Shown: positions 45,450 through 54,672 of the stretch, in pieces
Numbering within the stretch: the stretch's first letter is position 1
Layout: each line of letters begins with the position of its first letter
Source: Lacibacter sp. H407
Lineage (GTDB): Bacteria > Bacteroidota > Bacteroidia > Chitinophagales > Chitinophagaceae
Length of the DNA: 64,000 bases
Reading direction: 5' to 3'
Assembly: GCF_037892605.1 (NCBI RefSeq)
Contig: NZ_JBBKTU010000001.1
Coordinates: 3,472,001 to 3,536,000, forward strand
Program-made: the position numbers and the translations under genes
Notes under the pieces: model-generated
Told to the model about the DNA's origin: nothing
Databases searched by the model: none
What the model saw: only the letters and a program-made list of their open reading frames with translations

Positions 45450-47186
45450 TTATTTTTTCGCCACACCACCTTTCTTACTATCAACACTGATCGTGTACTT
45501 CCCACTTCCCTGTATTACCCAACGAACAGTAACAGTTGATAAGCCGGGAATATTCTCGATTTCAATTTTCTCAGGATTACTTGTTTGTTCTGTTGTGATG
45601 TTGAGATCAGCATTTTCAACGATCATTCCTGCAATAGCTTTTACACCGCTGATCGAAATATAATCAGGACGTTCAATTTTATATTTCAGATCATGACTGC
45701 TGTGCGTTGGCATAATACGGCTGTTTGAAATAACTGCAGTTACTTCTTTCAATCCGTTACCTAAATCTTTTTCAATAACCGTATCAACTTTTAACAAAGG
45801 AGTGTGATACGCATGATAGATGGTAAATGCCATATTGCGATGTGCATCACTCTCCAATAAAAAGCCCGGATGTGCACGACCGAAATTTTTCTTAAAACCA
45901 CCAATTTCAATTTTGCCGTATTGCGGATGATCGTATTCATGCCAGTCAACAAATGCATCTTTGAACAGGAGATAAGTATCAAAGTTGAAATTGGTATTAT
46001 CCTGCGGATTTCGGGTTGCATCTTTGTTGAACATCAAATACGGTGTCCATAATTCGTTTGAATACGTATAAATGCCACGACCTCCGTAGAACCAATCAAG
46101 TTCACCACCGTAAGCAGGGTAGAGGTCTTTATGAACAACGAGATAACGGTAACCGGGAATCAATTCTTCACCTTTCTTTGCAATGATATCATACACCTGT
46201 ATGTCTTGTGGATTGTAGGTTACCTGATCTGTCGGATCACCGGGGCCACGTAAGATCATACCACCTGCATTGTGATACGATTGTGCACCTGCAATATTCG
46301 GATGCTTCATCACAAAATCCATTACGGCTCTTGTTTCAGGTAATGAGAAGGGATATTTATAAGCACCATTTTGTATGTAGTTTGGTTGCCATCCCCAGCC
46401 CCAGTCACGGTTAGGATCGTATTGAAACGTGTACCCATCTTCGTTCACCACACCATCACCATCATTATCTTTTCCTTCAAGTCCAAGCATTTCATAATCG
46501 CCTTTTTCATCGGGGCCAACCTGTATCATTCTGCGTGGATCAGATGGATCAACACGTAAACGTCCATTTGGATTTTTGCGGCGCATGATCAATACTTCAT
46601 TATCACCATCCAGATCATCATAACCATCTTCATCAATTAAACCATCACGATCATTATCAATCGGCAATACGCCTGAACGTGGTGAACTTCCCGTATTTGG
46701 TTCGTGAAAATAACTATCCCGTCCATCCGGGTTGATGGTTGGAACAATATAAAAAACTTTATCAGCCAATAACTCTTTGATGAAGCGTGTGTCTTTAAAC
46801 GATTCTGTTAAATACCATGCGGTGTACATCGAAAACTCTGCACCCTGCACTTCGTTAGAGTGAATGTTGCCATCGATATACATGCCGGGTTTTTGATCTG
46901 CATTACCCGTTTTAAAATCGGTGATGGTAAGGCACCAGATATCACGGCCTTTAAATGATTTACCGATCGATTGGAGTTTTGCTAACTCCGGGTGCGCTGC
47001 TGCAATCTTTTTCAGGATATCTGTTATACCTGCATGATCGTAATAACGGTTCCAGCTAACCGCAACTTTAGGGTTGGCTGGTGAGCCTGCTGCTTTAAAT
47101 ATCTGATCAGCAGTTTGTGCTGTTGCAAACAGTGCCGTAACGCTGAATGCAGTTGCTGCGATGAATTTTTTTATCTGAAGTTTCAT
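45450..47186 (-). CDS. M14 family zinc carboxypeptidase, active type, with acidic calcium-binding-like inserts
   Basis: I start at the codon ending at 47186 (MKLQIKKFIAATAFSVTALF); an ATG ending at 47210 overlaps the upstream stop (TAATG) and could also be used. The protein has 578 residues. Zinc ligands are H109 and E112 in DGNIHSNEVQG and H305 in QSYHNAGG; the catalytic glutamate is E378 in IYTYSNELW. Two acidic repeats near 177-197 and 239-250 (DNDRDG and DNDGDG) resemble thrombospondin type 3 calcium loops inserted in the catalytic domain. The C-terminus from about 480 is beta-rich. It is an exported carboxypeptidase, substrate unknown. Confidence 0.93.
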   Translation of the reverse strand: MKLQIKKFIAATAFSVTALFATAQTADQIFKAAGSPANPKVAVSWNRYYDHAGITDILKKIAAAHPELAKLQSIGKSFKGRDIWCLTITDFKTGNADQKPGMYIDGNIHSNEVQGAEFSMYTAWYLTESFKDTRFIKELLADKVFYIVPTINPDGRDSYFHEPNTGSSPRSGVLPIDNDRDGLIDEDGYDDLDGDNEVLIMRRKNPNGRLRVDPSDPRRMIQVGPDEKGDYEMLGLEGKDNDGDGVVNEDGYTFQYDPNRDWGWGWQPNYIQNGAYKYPFSLPETRAVMDFVMKHPNIAGAQSYHNAGGMILRGPGDPTDQVTYNPQDIQVYDIIAKKGEELIPGYRYLVVHKDLYPAYGGELDWFYGGRGIYTYSNELWTPYLMFNKDATRNPQDNTNFNFDTYLLFKDAFVDWHEYDHPQYGKIEIGGFKKNFGRAHPGFLLESDAHRNMAFTIYHAYHTPLLKVDTVIEKDLGNGLKEVTAVISNSRIMPTHSSHDLKYKIERPDYISISGVKAIAGMIVENADLNITTEQTSNPEKIEIENIPGLSTVTVRWVIQGSGKYTISVDSKKGGVAKK

Positions 47187-47209
47187 TTTGTAATTTTTTA
47201 ACGTGAACA

Positions 47210-48847
47210 TTAAAGCGTAACCTCAATTGTTTTTGTTCCTGTTGTTGGACTGCCAGCTTCAATGGTTACTTTCCCTGTTCCTTTGATGAGCCATGTAAGT
47301 TGTTTGGAACTGTAACCTTCCAATGCATTTAGCAATTGGATCTTTTTTCCACTGATGATCGATTGGGAGCTATTGTTGTTCACTTTTACATTAATGCGTT
47401 TTACCCAGTAACTGCGTTCGCCCAGTTTCGAATGTGAAGGCAATGCAGATTTGTTGATCACATCAAGTGTAACTCTTGTTAATCCATTCGCCAGTTTTTC
47501 TGTTTGCACATTGATGATGTCGATGTCCGGTTGTGCTGCTGCCAATTTTATTAAAAAGCTGCTGTGCTTTTTCACTAAATCAGCAACAAGCGGGTAGGGA
47601 GGTGTGTTCAATGCAAACGGATCAACTCCGCCCACTTCAACTTTTTGATTGGGGAAATCAGGATGCTGAATTGTTTTCCATTCGGTAAACACATTGCTGA
47701 TGTTTTGTTGCGATGCCCAGCGGAGATAATTTGCTGAAGGATCTTCTACCGTAAATGCTTTTTCATTCTTTGCAGTATCAGGTTTTGTTTTCGGCACCCA
47801 CCAGCCGGGTGTACTGAAACTGAAGCGGCCATAATGATAATAACCCCAGGATAGCAGATCACCCCCATTCACTGATGATGTTGGCGCATCTTTCAATCCA
47901 ACAGTTTTGTTATAGAGTTCGCTTACCATGCTGTTCACTTTTGTATCGGGCATCAACCAGCCAGCAAGAATAGGAGCCGTTGCTGCTTGTGCATTAAAAG
48001 AGTAAGGCGTACTTAAATTATTATTGCTGCTGAAACTGATCACTGCATATACATTAAAGCGATCAAACAATTCATCCAGCAATGCTCTTGTTTCTTTCTC
48101 TGATGCAGGAAATTCACCTGAGCCTTGTGAAAAAGAAGGATGTTTGAAAGTTAAATTCTTATTGAACCAAACACCGCCTTCACCATCTTCATTAAAGCTG
48201 CCGTCTTTATCATTGTCTTTTCCTTCTGCAAAAACAAGATAGTTTCCTTTTTCACCTTTGCTTACATCAGCTTTGATCAGCACTCTCGGATCATTTGGAT
48301 GAACACGATGTGTACCAATTGGTGATTCAACACGCATCCAGGTGATCTTGCCATTACCATCAAGATCATCGTATCCGTCTTCATTGCTGTTGCCATCACG
48401 ATCGTCATCCGTTGATGTAGCATTGCCCTGGCGTTCGTAACGAAGCGATGCAAAGTATTGTTCCATTGCATCAGGACTCATATTCGGAAAAATGTAGTAC
48501 GTGGTTTTGTTGAGCAGGTTTTTGATACTGTCGGTTGCAATGCCCTGCATCAGTTGTTCTGCAAAACCGATGGCAAGTTCAGTACTAAATGGTGCATTTC
48601 CTTCCACACCACCAATTACTGCAATAGCAGGTTTTGTTTCTGTATTGCCGGAGCCGATAGTGATCTGCCAAATGTCTTTACCGCCGTTTGTTTTCGTAAG
48701 CGATTTTACTTTTACCCATTGCGGATTTGCTTTTGCCAACGCATTGATGCGGTTGGTTTGCTGGGCAAAATTGCTGTAGCCTGTTTGCGCTGTTATGCTA
48801 TTGTAACATAACAGACAAAAGAAATAAATGCCTATTCTTTTCATCAT
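47210..48847 (-). CDS. M14-like pseudoenzyme, tandem paralog of the active carboxypeptidase
   Basis: The protein has 545 residues with a signal peptide ending near ITAQ (residue 21). It aligns throughout with the downstream M14 enzyme, including the acidic inserts (DDDRDGNSNEDG, then DNDKDGSFNEDG) and the C-terminal beta domain. However, the zinc site reads GGVEGNAPFSTEL where HxxE should be, the third histidine region reads AVISFSSNNNLS, and the catalytic glutamate region reads RFSFSTPGWW. All four catalytic positions are therefore lost. It is upstream in the same operon, its stop overlapping a possible start of the active gene. A binding or regulatory role is the natural reading. Confidence 0.9.
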   Translation of the reverse strand: MMKRIGIYFFCLLCYNSITAQTGYSNFAQQTNRINALAKANPQWVKVKSLTKTNGGKDIWQITIGSGNTETKPAIAVIGGVEGNAPFSTELAIGFAEQLMQGIATDSIKNLLNKTTYYIFPNMSPDAMEQYFASLRYERQGNATSTDDDRDGNSNEDGYDDLDGNGKITWMRVESPIGTHRVHPNDPRVLIKADVSKGEKGNYLVFAEGKDNDKDGSFNEDGEGGVWFNKNLTFKHPSFSQGSGEFPASEKETRALLDELFDRFNVYAVISFSSNNNLSTPYSFNAQAATAPILAGWLMPDTKVNSMVSELYNKTVGLKDAPTSSVNGGDLLSWGYYHYGRFSFSTPGWWVPKTKPDTAKNEKAFTVEDPSANYLRWASQQNISNVFTEWKTIQHPDFPNQKVEVGGVDPFALNTPPYPLVADLVKKHSSFLIKLAAAQPDIDIINVQTEKLANGLTRVTLDVINKSALPSHSKLGERSYWVKRINVKVNNNSSQSIISGKKIQLLNALEGYSSKQLTWLIKGTGKVTIEAGSPTTGTKTIEVTL

Positions 48848-48981
48848 AAAGAAATTGTTTTGGAAGCCGAATATACTGAAAACAAAACCCCGTTACACTG
48901 CTTTTGATGAATGGCGGAATAGGGGGATGAGAACAAGCACGAATAAGGAATTGGAGATTGGTAATTGGGGTTCGCTTTTGG

Positions 48982-49590
48982 TTACCTGAATTTTGCTGAA
49001 ATGGTATAGCAAACCCGGTCGTTGATCCGTTTAAAGATCTCGTTATTTACCTTTCGTGCTCTGCGCAGGTTACGACGATCAAGCAATATTCCGTTCTCAT
49101 CGTAATACTGCGGTTGCTTGTAAAAAGTGAGAATAAAATATTTTTCCGGCGAAAACGGTACGGATAATGATTTGTGACGGATACTCATAAATGTGAGTAA
49201 ACGTTTTCTGCCCGATGTGTAGTAGTCAAGTGTATTGATCCAGGTGCATTGCGTTTTTTTCATATACCGCATCAACTGCAAGGTTGCAGCCGTATCGTAT
49301 CCATAGTGGTGCAAACTGTCAAATAACGATGGATCGGCAATGTTAAATTCGTATACGTAGCGAATGGAATCTGTTTTCATTTCAACCAATACATGCCGGA
49401 ATTCTTTATCTGTAAATCCAATCGATACAGGTCGGGCCGCGGCAATGCGGTTGTACACTGCTTCCATTGCAACAATGTCGTTTTCGTTTTCCGTGTAATA
49501 GTTAACCGGAAACCTTGATGAAACGGCACAAGAAACAAGCAGTTGTGCTGCTGACAGAAGAAGGATGATATGTTTAAATGAATTCAACAT
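48982..49590 (-). CDS. Lipoprotein, unknown function, paired with putative cysteine peptidase
   Basis: I start at the codon ending at 49590 (MLNSFKHIILLLSAAQLLVSC), which gives a lipoprotein signal with cysteine 21 and begins 1 bp after the upstream gene's stop codon. The protein has 202 residues. The mature part is mixed alpha/beta: MEAVYNRIAAARPVSIGFTD, RYMKKTQCTWINTLDYYTS and KQPQYYDENGILLDRRNLRR. The tight spacing shows co-translation with the gene at 49592. I do not recognise a family; it may anchor or partner that protein. Confidence 0.72.
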   Translation of the reverse strand: MLNSFKHIILLLSAAQLLVSCAVSSRFPVNYYTENENDIVAMEAVYNRIAAARPVSIGFTDKEFRHVLVEMKTDSIRYVYEFNIADPSLFDSLHHYGYDTAATLQLMRYMKKTQCTWINTLDYYTSGRKRLLTFMSIRHKSLSVPFSPEKYFILTFYKQPQYYDENGILLDRRNLRRARKVNNEIFKRINDRVCYTISAKFR

Positions 49591-49591
49591 G

Positions 49592-50479
49592 TTAAGATGT
49601 TCGCATACTCCAGCTAATACCATAGAGAATGCCTTTCAAACTTTTGATATCGATCTGGCGCAATGTTTTAAAACCGGCATCCCAATAGGTCATTGTTACC
49701 ATTCCGTTTTTTTCTGAAATTGACTTTAAGACGATAAAATGTGTGGGGATGTGTTTCTTTACTTTATTGTGGTTTTTCCGGCGCAGTACACTGTTGTTGA
49801 GATAAAGAAATACGTCGCCATTGTTAAGTTTGGTTTGAAGAAAAGTAGTGAGGTTTTTTATTTTCACCCTTGTTAAATCATAACCGATACATTGAATTTG
49901 GGTTTGCAGAGTAGCACGAATCATCCGGTTGAATTTGGACAGATTGGTAGCAGCCCAAAAACCCAATTCTCTTCCCGGTTTGTAGTTTAAATGAAACAGA
50001 TTGATGTATCCCTTGTAATGATCGGCCAACGTGAAAAATAACATCTGGTCAGCATCGTTTCGATCTAATTCCCCCTCGTATAAAATACTTCCGGCTTCTG
50101 TACGAACTGCTGTTGATGGATTGTAGTGTACATTGGCATACGTTGCTTTCCCATGTTGGTACAAATCGATCATGAATTGGACATAACCCAGCGGATCTTC
50201 TCTTGAAATAACATAGCCAACAATTGCAAATGCACAAAAATTGGTATTACGGCCCGCATACAAAAACACGGGCTGTTCAATATTCCGTTGCAGATTTTGA
50301 AGAAACAGCGATGTGTCAACGGATGGCCAATATTTACTTTTTACAAGTGTAGTTTGTTGCAGCAATTTGAGTGCACGGAGTTGTTTGCTCATTGCTGCAG
50401 CACTTTGCGATTGTGCCATTGTATTCAATGATAAACACAAAGACCAAAGAAAAAATAGAGTCAATCGTAAAAAGCGCAT
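49592..50479 (-). CDS. Exported protein with papain-like (C39-like) cysteine peptidase look
   Basis: I start at the codon ending at 50479 (MRFLRLTLFFLWSLCLSLNTMAQ), a signal peptide. The protein has 295 residues. A cysteine at the head of a helix (NTNFCAFAIVGYVIS), a late histidine in HIPTHFIVLKSIS and an aspartate in MTYWDAGFKTLRQI are spaced as the C-H-D triad of papain-fold peptidases such as C39-like proteins. This is by eye and may be wrong. The partner lipoprotein follows after 1 bp. A near-consensus -7 box (TATCTTCG, complement of 50516-50523) lies upstream. Confidence 0.65.
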   Translation of the reverse strand: MRFLRLTLFFLWSLCLSLNTMAQSQSAAAMSKQLRALKLLQQTTLVKSKYWPSVDTSLFLQNLQRNIEQPVFLYAGRNTNFCAFAIVGYVISREDPLGYVQFMIDLYQHGKATYANVHYNPSTAVRTEAGSILYEGELDRNDADQMLFFTLADHYKGYINLFHLNYKPGRELGFWAATNLSKFNRMIRATLQTQIQCIGYDLTRVKIKNLTTFLQTKLNNGDVFLYLNNSVLRRKNHNKVKKHIPTHFIVLKSISEKNGMVTMTYWDAGFKTLRQIDIKSLKGILYGISWSMRTS

Positions 50480-50790
50480 ATGTAAACTTCTTCTGCAGGG
50501 TAAACTTGTGAACAACGAAGATAGCAGGTTTCGACGGGCTGAGGTTCAACCGGTGCTTTATAACCTATACGGCAATTTTGGACAACTGTTCATTTTTTGT
50601 ACTTGCATTTAAAAAAGGGATTTTTTAACTTACAATACTTACTCACCCACCTTCCGTCTCTTTAATTCTTTGCTGACCTGTAATCTTTTTCGTTAACCCA
50701 AGGCTTGAGAAGTTTGCAGCACAACCGGTCTCGATCGGCAAACCTCATAGGTCTTGATCACTCCTTTTTTAACCTTTAAAGTTTTAAGTC
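50480..50790. other. Divergent intergenic region
   Basis: About 310 bases between the putative cysteine peptidase and the Tat-exported DsrE-like gene. Apart from the near-consensus -7 box for the minus-strand gene at 50516-50523, I see no clear promoter, hairpin or gene. Confidence 0.4.
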
Positions 50791-51498
50791 ATGAAAAAAA
50801 ATGAACTGGAACAGAAAACTGCACGGCGGGAATTTTTGGGTGCAGTAGCGGCCGGTGCTGCGGCTTTAGGTTTAGCAGCCTTGCCAATTTCAGCGAATGC
50901 GTCCCCTTTTGAATCAACTGAAAACGCAGGGATCGATGAAACAAATCCTGATGAATGGTTCAAACAAATAAAAGGAAAACACCGGATGGTATTTGATGCC
51001 ACACAGCCACATGAAATTTATCCTTTTGCATGGCCGAAAGTTTTTCTGATGACGAATGAAGCAACCGGAACCGGTGCAAAAGACTGCAGCGTGGTGGTGG
51101 TCCTTCGGCATACAGCTATCGGTTATGCGATGGAAGACAAACTGTGGGAAAAATACAAACTGGGTGAGCTGTTTAAAGCCAACGATCCAAAAACAGGTAA
51201 GGCGGCTACACGTAATCCGTTCTGGCAACCCAAGGCAGATGATTTTGTGATTCCCGGTATTGGGCCTGTGCCGCTGGGCATCAACGATCTGCAGAAAGAT
51301 GGTGTGATGTTTTGCTATTGTCAGGCAGCATTTACAGTTTACTCCGCTGCTGCTGCTAATATGATGAAGACGGATGTGGAAGCAATTCGTAAAGAATGGC
51401 TGGCGGGCATGTTACCGAATATTCAACCCGTACCATCAGGAGTATGGGCATTGGGCCGTGCACAGGAACATGGATGCGGCTATATTTTCGCAGGCTAA
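50791..51498 (+). CDS. Tat-exported DsrE-like protein
   Basis: The protein has 235 residues. The leader TARREFLGAVAAGAAALGLA is a typical twin-arginine signal with cleavage near residue 38. The mature part follows the DsrE layout seen in the gene at 10540: a first strand CSVVVVLRHTAIGYAM, a middle strand GVMFCYCQAAFT with cysteines where that protein has VKFIVCGQSM, and a C-terminal region LPNIQPVPSGVWALGRAQEH. Tat export implies folding, perhaps with a cofactor, before transport. The DsrE-like assignment is inference from the pattern; the Tat signal is clear. Confidence 0.72.
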   Translation: MKKNELEQKTARREFLGAVAAGAAALGLAALPISANASPFESTENAGIDETNPDEWFKQIKGKHRMVFDATQPHEIYPFAWPKVFLMTNEATGTGAKDCSVVVVLRHTAIGYAMEDKLWEKYKLGELFKANDPKTGKAATRNPFWQPKADDFVIPGIGPVPLGINDLQKDGVMFCYCQAAFTVYSAAAANMMKTDVEAIRKEWLAGMLPNIQPVPSGVWALGRAQEHGCGYIFAG

Positions 51499-51531
51499 TC
51501 TTGCTTGAACGGTTCGTTTGTTACAAAAGAA

Positions 51532-51565
51532 AATCCCCGGTTGAACAAAGCGTCAGCCGGGGATT
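51532..51565 (-). terminator. Terminator of the cupin gene (minus strand)
   Basis: The 9-bp stem AATCCCCGG/CCGGGGATT has a 16-nt loop. On the minus strand it is followed by TTTCTTTTG, so it more likely ends the cupin transcript than the plus-strand gene. Confidence 0.65.
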
Positions 51566-51583
51566 ACTATTGTAGAGTGCATG

Positions 51584-51967
51584 TTACATGGAATAGTTCG
51601 GCGTAATGTCTTCGTAACCGCTTTTAATAACAGTGGAAATCATTTTGAATTTTTCAAATGCATTAATGTAGTGTAATTTATGAGCAGGAATCACAATGCC
51701 TGTTCCCAAATGCAGTTCATGTTTATTGTTTTCGATGGTGATCTCAGCTTTGCCATCAATGATCTGAACAAACGTATCGAAAGGTGTAATTTTTTCGCCT
51801 TGTTCTTCACCCTGATCAAAGGATAGTGCTGTTACATTGCCCGTTGTTTTGCGAATGATCGTTTTGCTGACAACAGCGTTTGGAACGTAGTCGATAATTT
51901 CAACCACGATATGCGGCTTTCCTTTTTCCAGTTCTCCGTTATCTCCTGCCATATTTATACTTTGCAT
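51584..51967 (-). CDS. Cupin domain protein
   Basis: The protein has 127 residues, a single small cupin barrel without signal peptide. Conserved positions lie in TPFDTFVQIIDGKAEITIEN (motif 1 region) and GTGIVIPAHKLHYINAFEKF (motif 2 region, with the IPAHKLH histidines). Motif 1 lacks the usual HxH pair, so metal binding is doubtful. A Met at residue 6 is an alternative start. It may bind a small ligand or act as a simple sensor. A hairpin terminator lies just downstream. Confidence 0.85.
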   Translation of the reverse strand: MQSINMAGDNGELEKGKPHIVVEIIDYVPNAVVSKTIIRKTTGNVTALSFDQGEEQGEKITPFDTFVQIIDGKAEITIENNKHELHLGTGIVIPAHKLHYINAFEKFKMISTVIKSGYEDITPNYSM

Positions 51968-52109
51968 ATTTTTTTGTTTTGTCAGATTTATCCATACAAT
52001 TTGTGATTGTACCGGTAAACCTATTGAAGTAAATATACTTCATTTATATCGCCTTATATGATTAATTTAAAATTGAACAGAAAGCAAAAATTCCGATTCA
52101 TAGAAAATA

Positions 52110-52138
52110 AAAACCCGTTTCAAAGCGAAACGGGTTTT
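52110..52138 (-). terminator. Rho-independent terminator of ahcY
   Basis: A 12-bp stem AAAACCCGTTTC/GAAACGGGTTTT with a 5-nt loop lies 20 bp beyond the ahcY stop and is followed on the minus strand by T-rich sequence. Confidence 0.88.
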
Positions 52139-52158
52139 ATTATCAGCTTGCAGCTGTA

Positions 52159-53487
52159 TTAATAACGATACAATTCAGATTTAAACGGACCATTCTGCGG
52201 AATACCTAAGTACTCAGCTTGTGCCGGTGTTAATTCATCCAATGTAGCACCAACTTTTGCAAGGTGTAAACGTGCAACTTTCTCATCCAGGTGTTTTGGA
52301 AGAACGTACACTTTGTTTTCGTACTTGCTGTGGTTCTGCCACAATTCAATCTGTGCTAATGTTTGGTTGCTGAAAGAGTTACTCATCACAAATGATGGGT
52401 GACCTGTTGCACAACCTAAGTTTACCAAACGACCTTCAGCTAACAGGATGATATCTTTACCATCGATGTTATAAAGATCAACCTGTGGTTTAATGGTATC
52501 TTTTGTGTTGCCATAGTTTTGGTTCAACCATGCAACATCAATTTCAATATCAAAGTGGCCAATGTTACAAACAATTGCTTTGTCTTTCATTGCTTTGAAA
52601 TGTTCAGCAGTGATCAAATCACGACAACCTGAAGCAGTAACAATAATGTCAGCTTCTTTCACTGCATCGATCATACGCTTTACTTCAAAGCCATCCATGG
52701 CAGCTTGCAACGCACAGATAGGATCGATCTCAGTAACAATTACACGGCAACCTGCACCACGTAAGCTCATAGCACTTCCTTTACCCACATCACCATAACC
52801 ACCAACAACAGCTACTTTACCAGCCATCATTACATCAGTTGCACGACGGATCGCATCAACTAAACTTTCCTGACAACCATACTTGTTATCGAACTTCGAT
52901 TTTGTAACGCTATCGTTTACATTGATCGCAGGCATTGGTAATGTACCTTTCGCCATACGCTCATACAAACGGTGTACACCAGTTGTAGTTTCTTCACTCA
53001 AACCTTTGATACCGGCAACGAGTTCAGAATAATTATCTAATACGATGTTGGTTAAATCACCACCATCATCAAGGATCATATTTAACGGACGATCAGGTGA
53101 ACCAAAGAATAATGTTTGCTCAATACACCAATCAGCTTCTTCTTGTGATTGACCTTTCCATGCATAAACACCAATACCAGCAGCAGCAATTGCAGCAGCA
53201 GCCTGATCTTGTGTTGAGAAGATATTGCAAGAGCTCCATTTTACTTCAGCACCTAATGCGATCAATGTTTCAATTAACACAGCTGTTTGAATGGTCATGT
53301 GCAAACAACCTGCAATACGTGCACCTTTCAATGGTTGTGAAGCACCATATTCTTCACGAAGACTCATTAAGCCGGGCATTTCTGCTTCAGCCAAACGAAT
53401 TTCTTTGCGGCCCCATTCAGCCAATGTGATATCTTTTACTTTGTACTTCAGATCGAAGTCAATTGTGTTTCTTGTGAGCGTTGACAT
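52159..53487 (-). CDS. ahcY: Adenosylhomocysteinase
   Basis: I start at the ATG ending at 53487; the open frame runs seven codons further to a TTG. The protein has 442 residues. It has the substrate and NAD signatures: [54 protein letters not shown], and the dinucleotide loop [20 protein letters not shown]. The C-terminus ends KSELYRY as in typical SahH. It splits S-adenosylhomocysteine into adenosine and homocysteine, keeping methylation running. It is divergent from an Lrp/AsnC regulator and ends at a strong terminator. Confidence 0.98.
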   Translation of the reverse strand: MSTLTRNTIDFDLKYKVKDITLAEWGRKEIRLAEAEMPGLMSLREEYGASQPLKGARIAGCLHMTIQTAVLIETLIALGAEVKWSSCNIFSTQDQAAAAIAAAGIGVYAWKGQSQEEADWCIEQTLFFGSPDRPLNMILDDGGDLTNIVLDNYSELVAGIKGLSEETTTGVHRLYERMAKGTLPMPAINVNDSVTKSKFDNKYGCQESLVDAIRRATDVMMAGKVAVVGGYGDVGKGSAMSLRGAGCRVIVTEIDPICALQAAMDGFEVKRMIDAVKEADIIVTASGCRDLITAEHFKAMKDKAIVCNIGHFDIEIDVAWLNQNYGNTKDTIKPQVDLYNIDGKDIILLAEGRLVNLGCATGHPSFVMSNSFSNQTLAQIELWQNHSKYENKVYVLPKHLDEKVARLHLAKVGATLDELTPAQAEYLGIPQNGPFKSELYRY

Positions 53488-53505
53488 ATGTAATGTTTTA
53501 GAGGA

Positions 53506-53513
53506 CAAAGGTA
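53506..53513 (-). promoter_or_regulatory. -7 box of ahcY
   Basis: TACCTTTG on the minus strand matches TAnnTTTG exactly, 18 bp before the start codon. The implied leader is very short, about 12-15 nt. Confidence 0.5.
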
Positions 53514-53603
53514 GTTTTTCAGGATAAAATAATACGAATGTGAATAAATTCAGAAAATCATTCTAATTTGGAGGTATATAAAAGGACAAAACCCTGTTTA
53601 CCC

Positions 53604-54101
53604 ATGGCAAAAGCAACGAAAACAGAACAAATCACTAAAGAACCGGTTACACTCGATAAAACCGACCTCAGTATTCTCCGCCTCCTGCAACAAAATGCAC
53701 GCATGACGGTGAAGGAAATTGCAGATAAAGTTCACCTGAGCACCACACCTGTGCATGAACGCATCAAGTGGCTCGAAAGGAGTGGAGTGATCAAACAATA
53801 CGCAGCGTTGATCGATCATGCAAAAGTAAAGAAGGGATTGATGGTGATCTGTTATGTGTCATTAAAAGAACACAGCAAAAATGCAGGCACGAAATTTATT
53901 AAACATATTAATGAACTGCCTGAAGTGATCGAGTGCTACAATATATCAGGTGAGTTTGATTTTATGTTGAAAGTGGTGGCGGAGAACATGGATGATTATT
54001 ATAACTTTCATGTAAATAAACTGAGCCAAAGCGAAAACATCGGCAATGTGCAGAGTGTGTTTGTGATGGGTGTGTTAAAGCAGACACATGTGATGGTGTA
54101 G
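53604..54101 (+). CDS. Lrp/AsnC family transcriptional regulator
   Basis: I start at the ATG at 53604 (MAKATKTEQITKEPVTLDKT). The protein has 165 residues. The AsnC winged helix (LSILRLLQQNARMTVKEIAD, HLSTTPVHERIKWLERSGVI) is followed by a RAM ligand-binding domain (MVICYVSLKEHSKNAGTKFI, SGEFDFMLKVVAENMDDYYN). These regulators sense amino acids and form dimers or octamers. It is divergent from ahcY, 116 bp between starts, so regulation of ahcY by this protein is possible. Confidence 0.95.
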   Translation: MAKATKTEQITKEPVTLDKTDLSILRLLQQNARMTVKEIADKVHLSTTPVHERIKWLERSGVIKQYAALIDHAKVKKGLMVICYVSLKEHSKNAGTKFIKHINELPEVIECYNISGEFDFMLKVVAENMDDYYNFHVNKLSQSENIGNVQSVFVMGVLKQTHVMV

Positions 54102-54104
54102 ACA

Positions 54105-54145
54105 GGTATGATGTTTGATGTACGATGTACGATACGTCAGACGCC
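54105..54145. repeat. CGTAC-type intergenic repeat, copy C
   Basis: TGATGTACGATGTACGATACGTC repeats the GTACGAT unit and is built from the same CGTAC core as copies A and B when read on the other strand. It lies a few bases after the Lrp gene. Confidence 0.5.
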
Positions 54146-54194
54146 CTCGTCGGACGGGTAACAGTAAGCAATTATCAACTATAAATTAAACATT

Positions 54195-54503
54195 ATGCAC
54201 AACTACGATACTGTAACAGAAGCGATCAGCGACTTAAAAGCAAGAGGCTATACACTCGATTTTAATTTGCAGGTAAATGCACTGCAATGTTTCAACCCAG
54301 ATCTGAATCTTGAACCGGAAGAATTTGAGATCAAAGAGACCTACCGGTTTGAAGGCGCTACCAATCCTTCAGATGAAGAGATCGTTTATGCCATTGAATC
54401 AAAAGATGGACACAAAGGTGTATTTGTAAATGGCTACGGCCCATCGGCTGATGCAGTGGGAGCAGAGATGATGAAAAAACTCGTGGATCATAGTAATGAG
54501 TGA
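54195..54503 (+). CDS. Small conserved protein sometimes annotated as phosphoribosylpyrophosphate synthetase
   Basis: The protein has 102 residues and no signal peptide. It opens MHNYDTVTEAISDLKARGYT, with an acidic middle LEPEEFEIKETYRFEGATNP and ends GVFVNGYGPSADAV. This family is common in Bacteroidota. Some databases label it phosphoribosylpyrophosphate synthetase, but the length and absence of PRPP motifs make that name unsafe. It is probably cytoplasmic, function unknown. Confidence 0.82.
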   Translation: MHNYDTVTEAISDLKARGYTLDFNLQVNALQCFNPDLNLEPEEFEIKETYRFEGATNPSDEEIVYAIESKDGHKGVFVNGYGPSADAVGAEMMKKLVDHSNE

Positions 54504-54672
54504 TGATGAGTGTGTAACCCCGACAGCAGTTGCAAACCCTGTTGACGGTTTGGAGTTCATTGCGAAGCGGTAAGTTGCTTTGTTGATTATTTTATTCTCT
54601 TAACAAAATATTGTTGCTGGAGGGTATCGTAGCAACGATGCGAATGTGTTATATTCAACCACAAAATAACAT

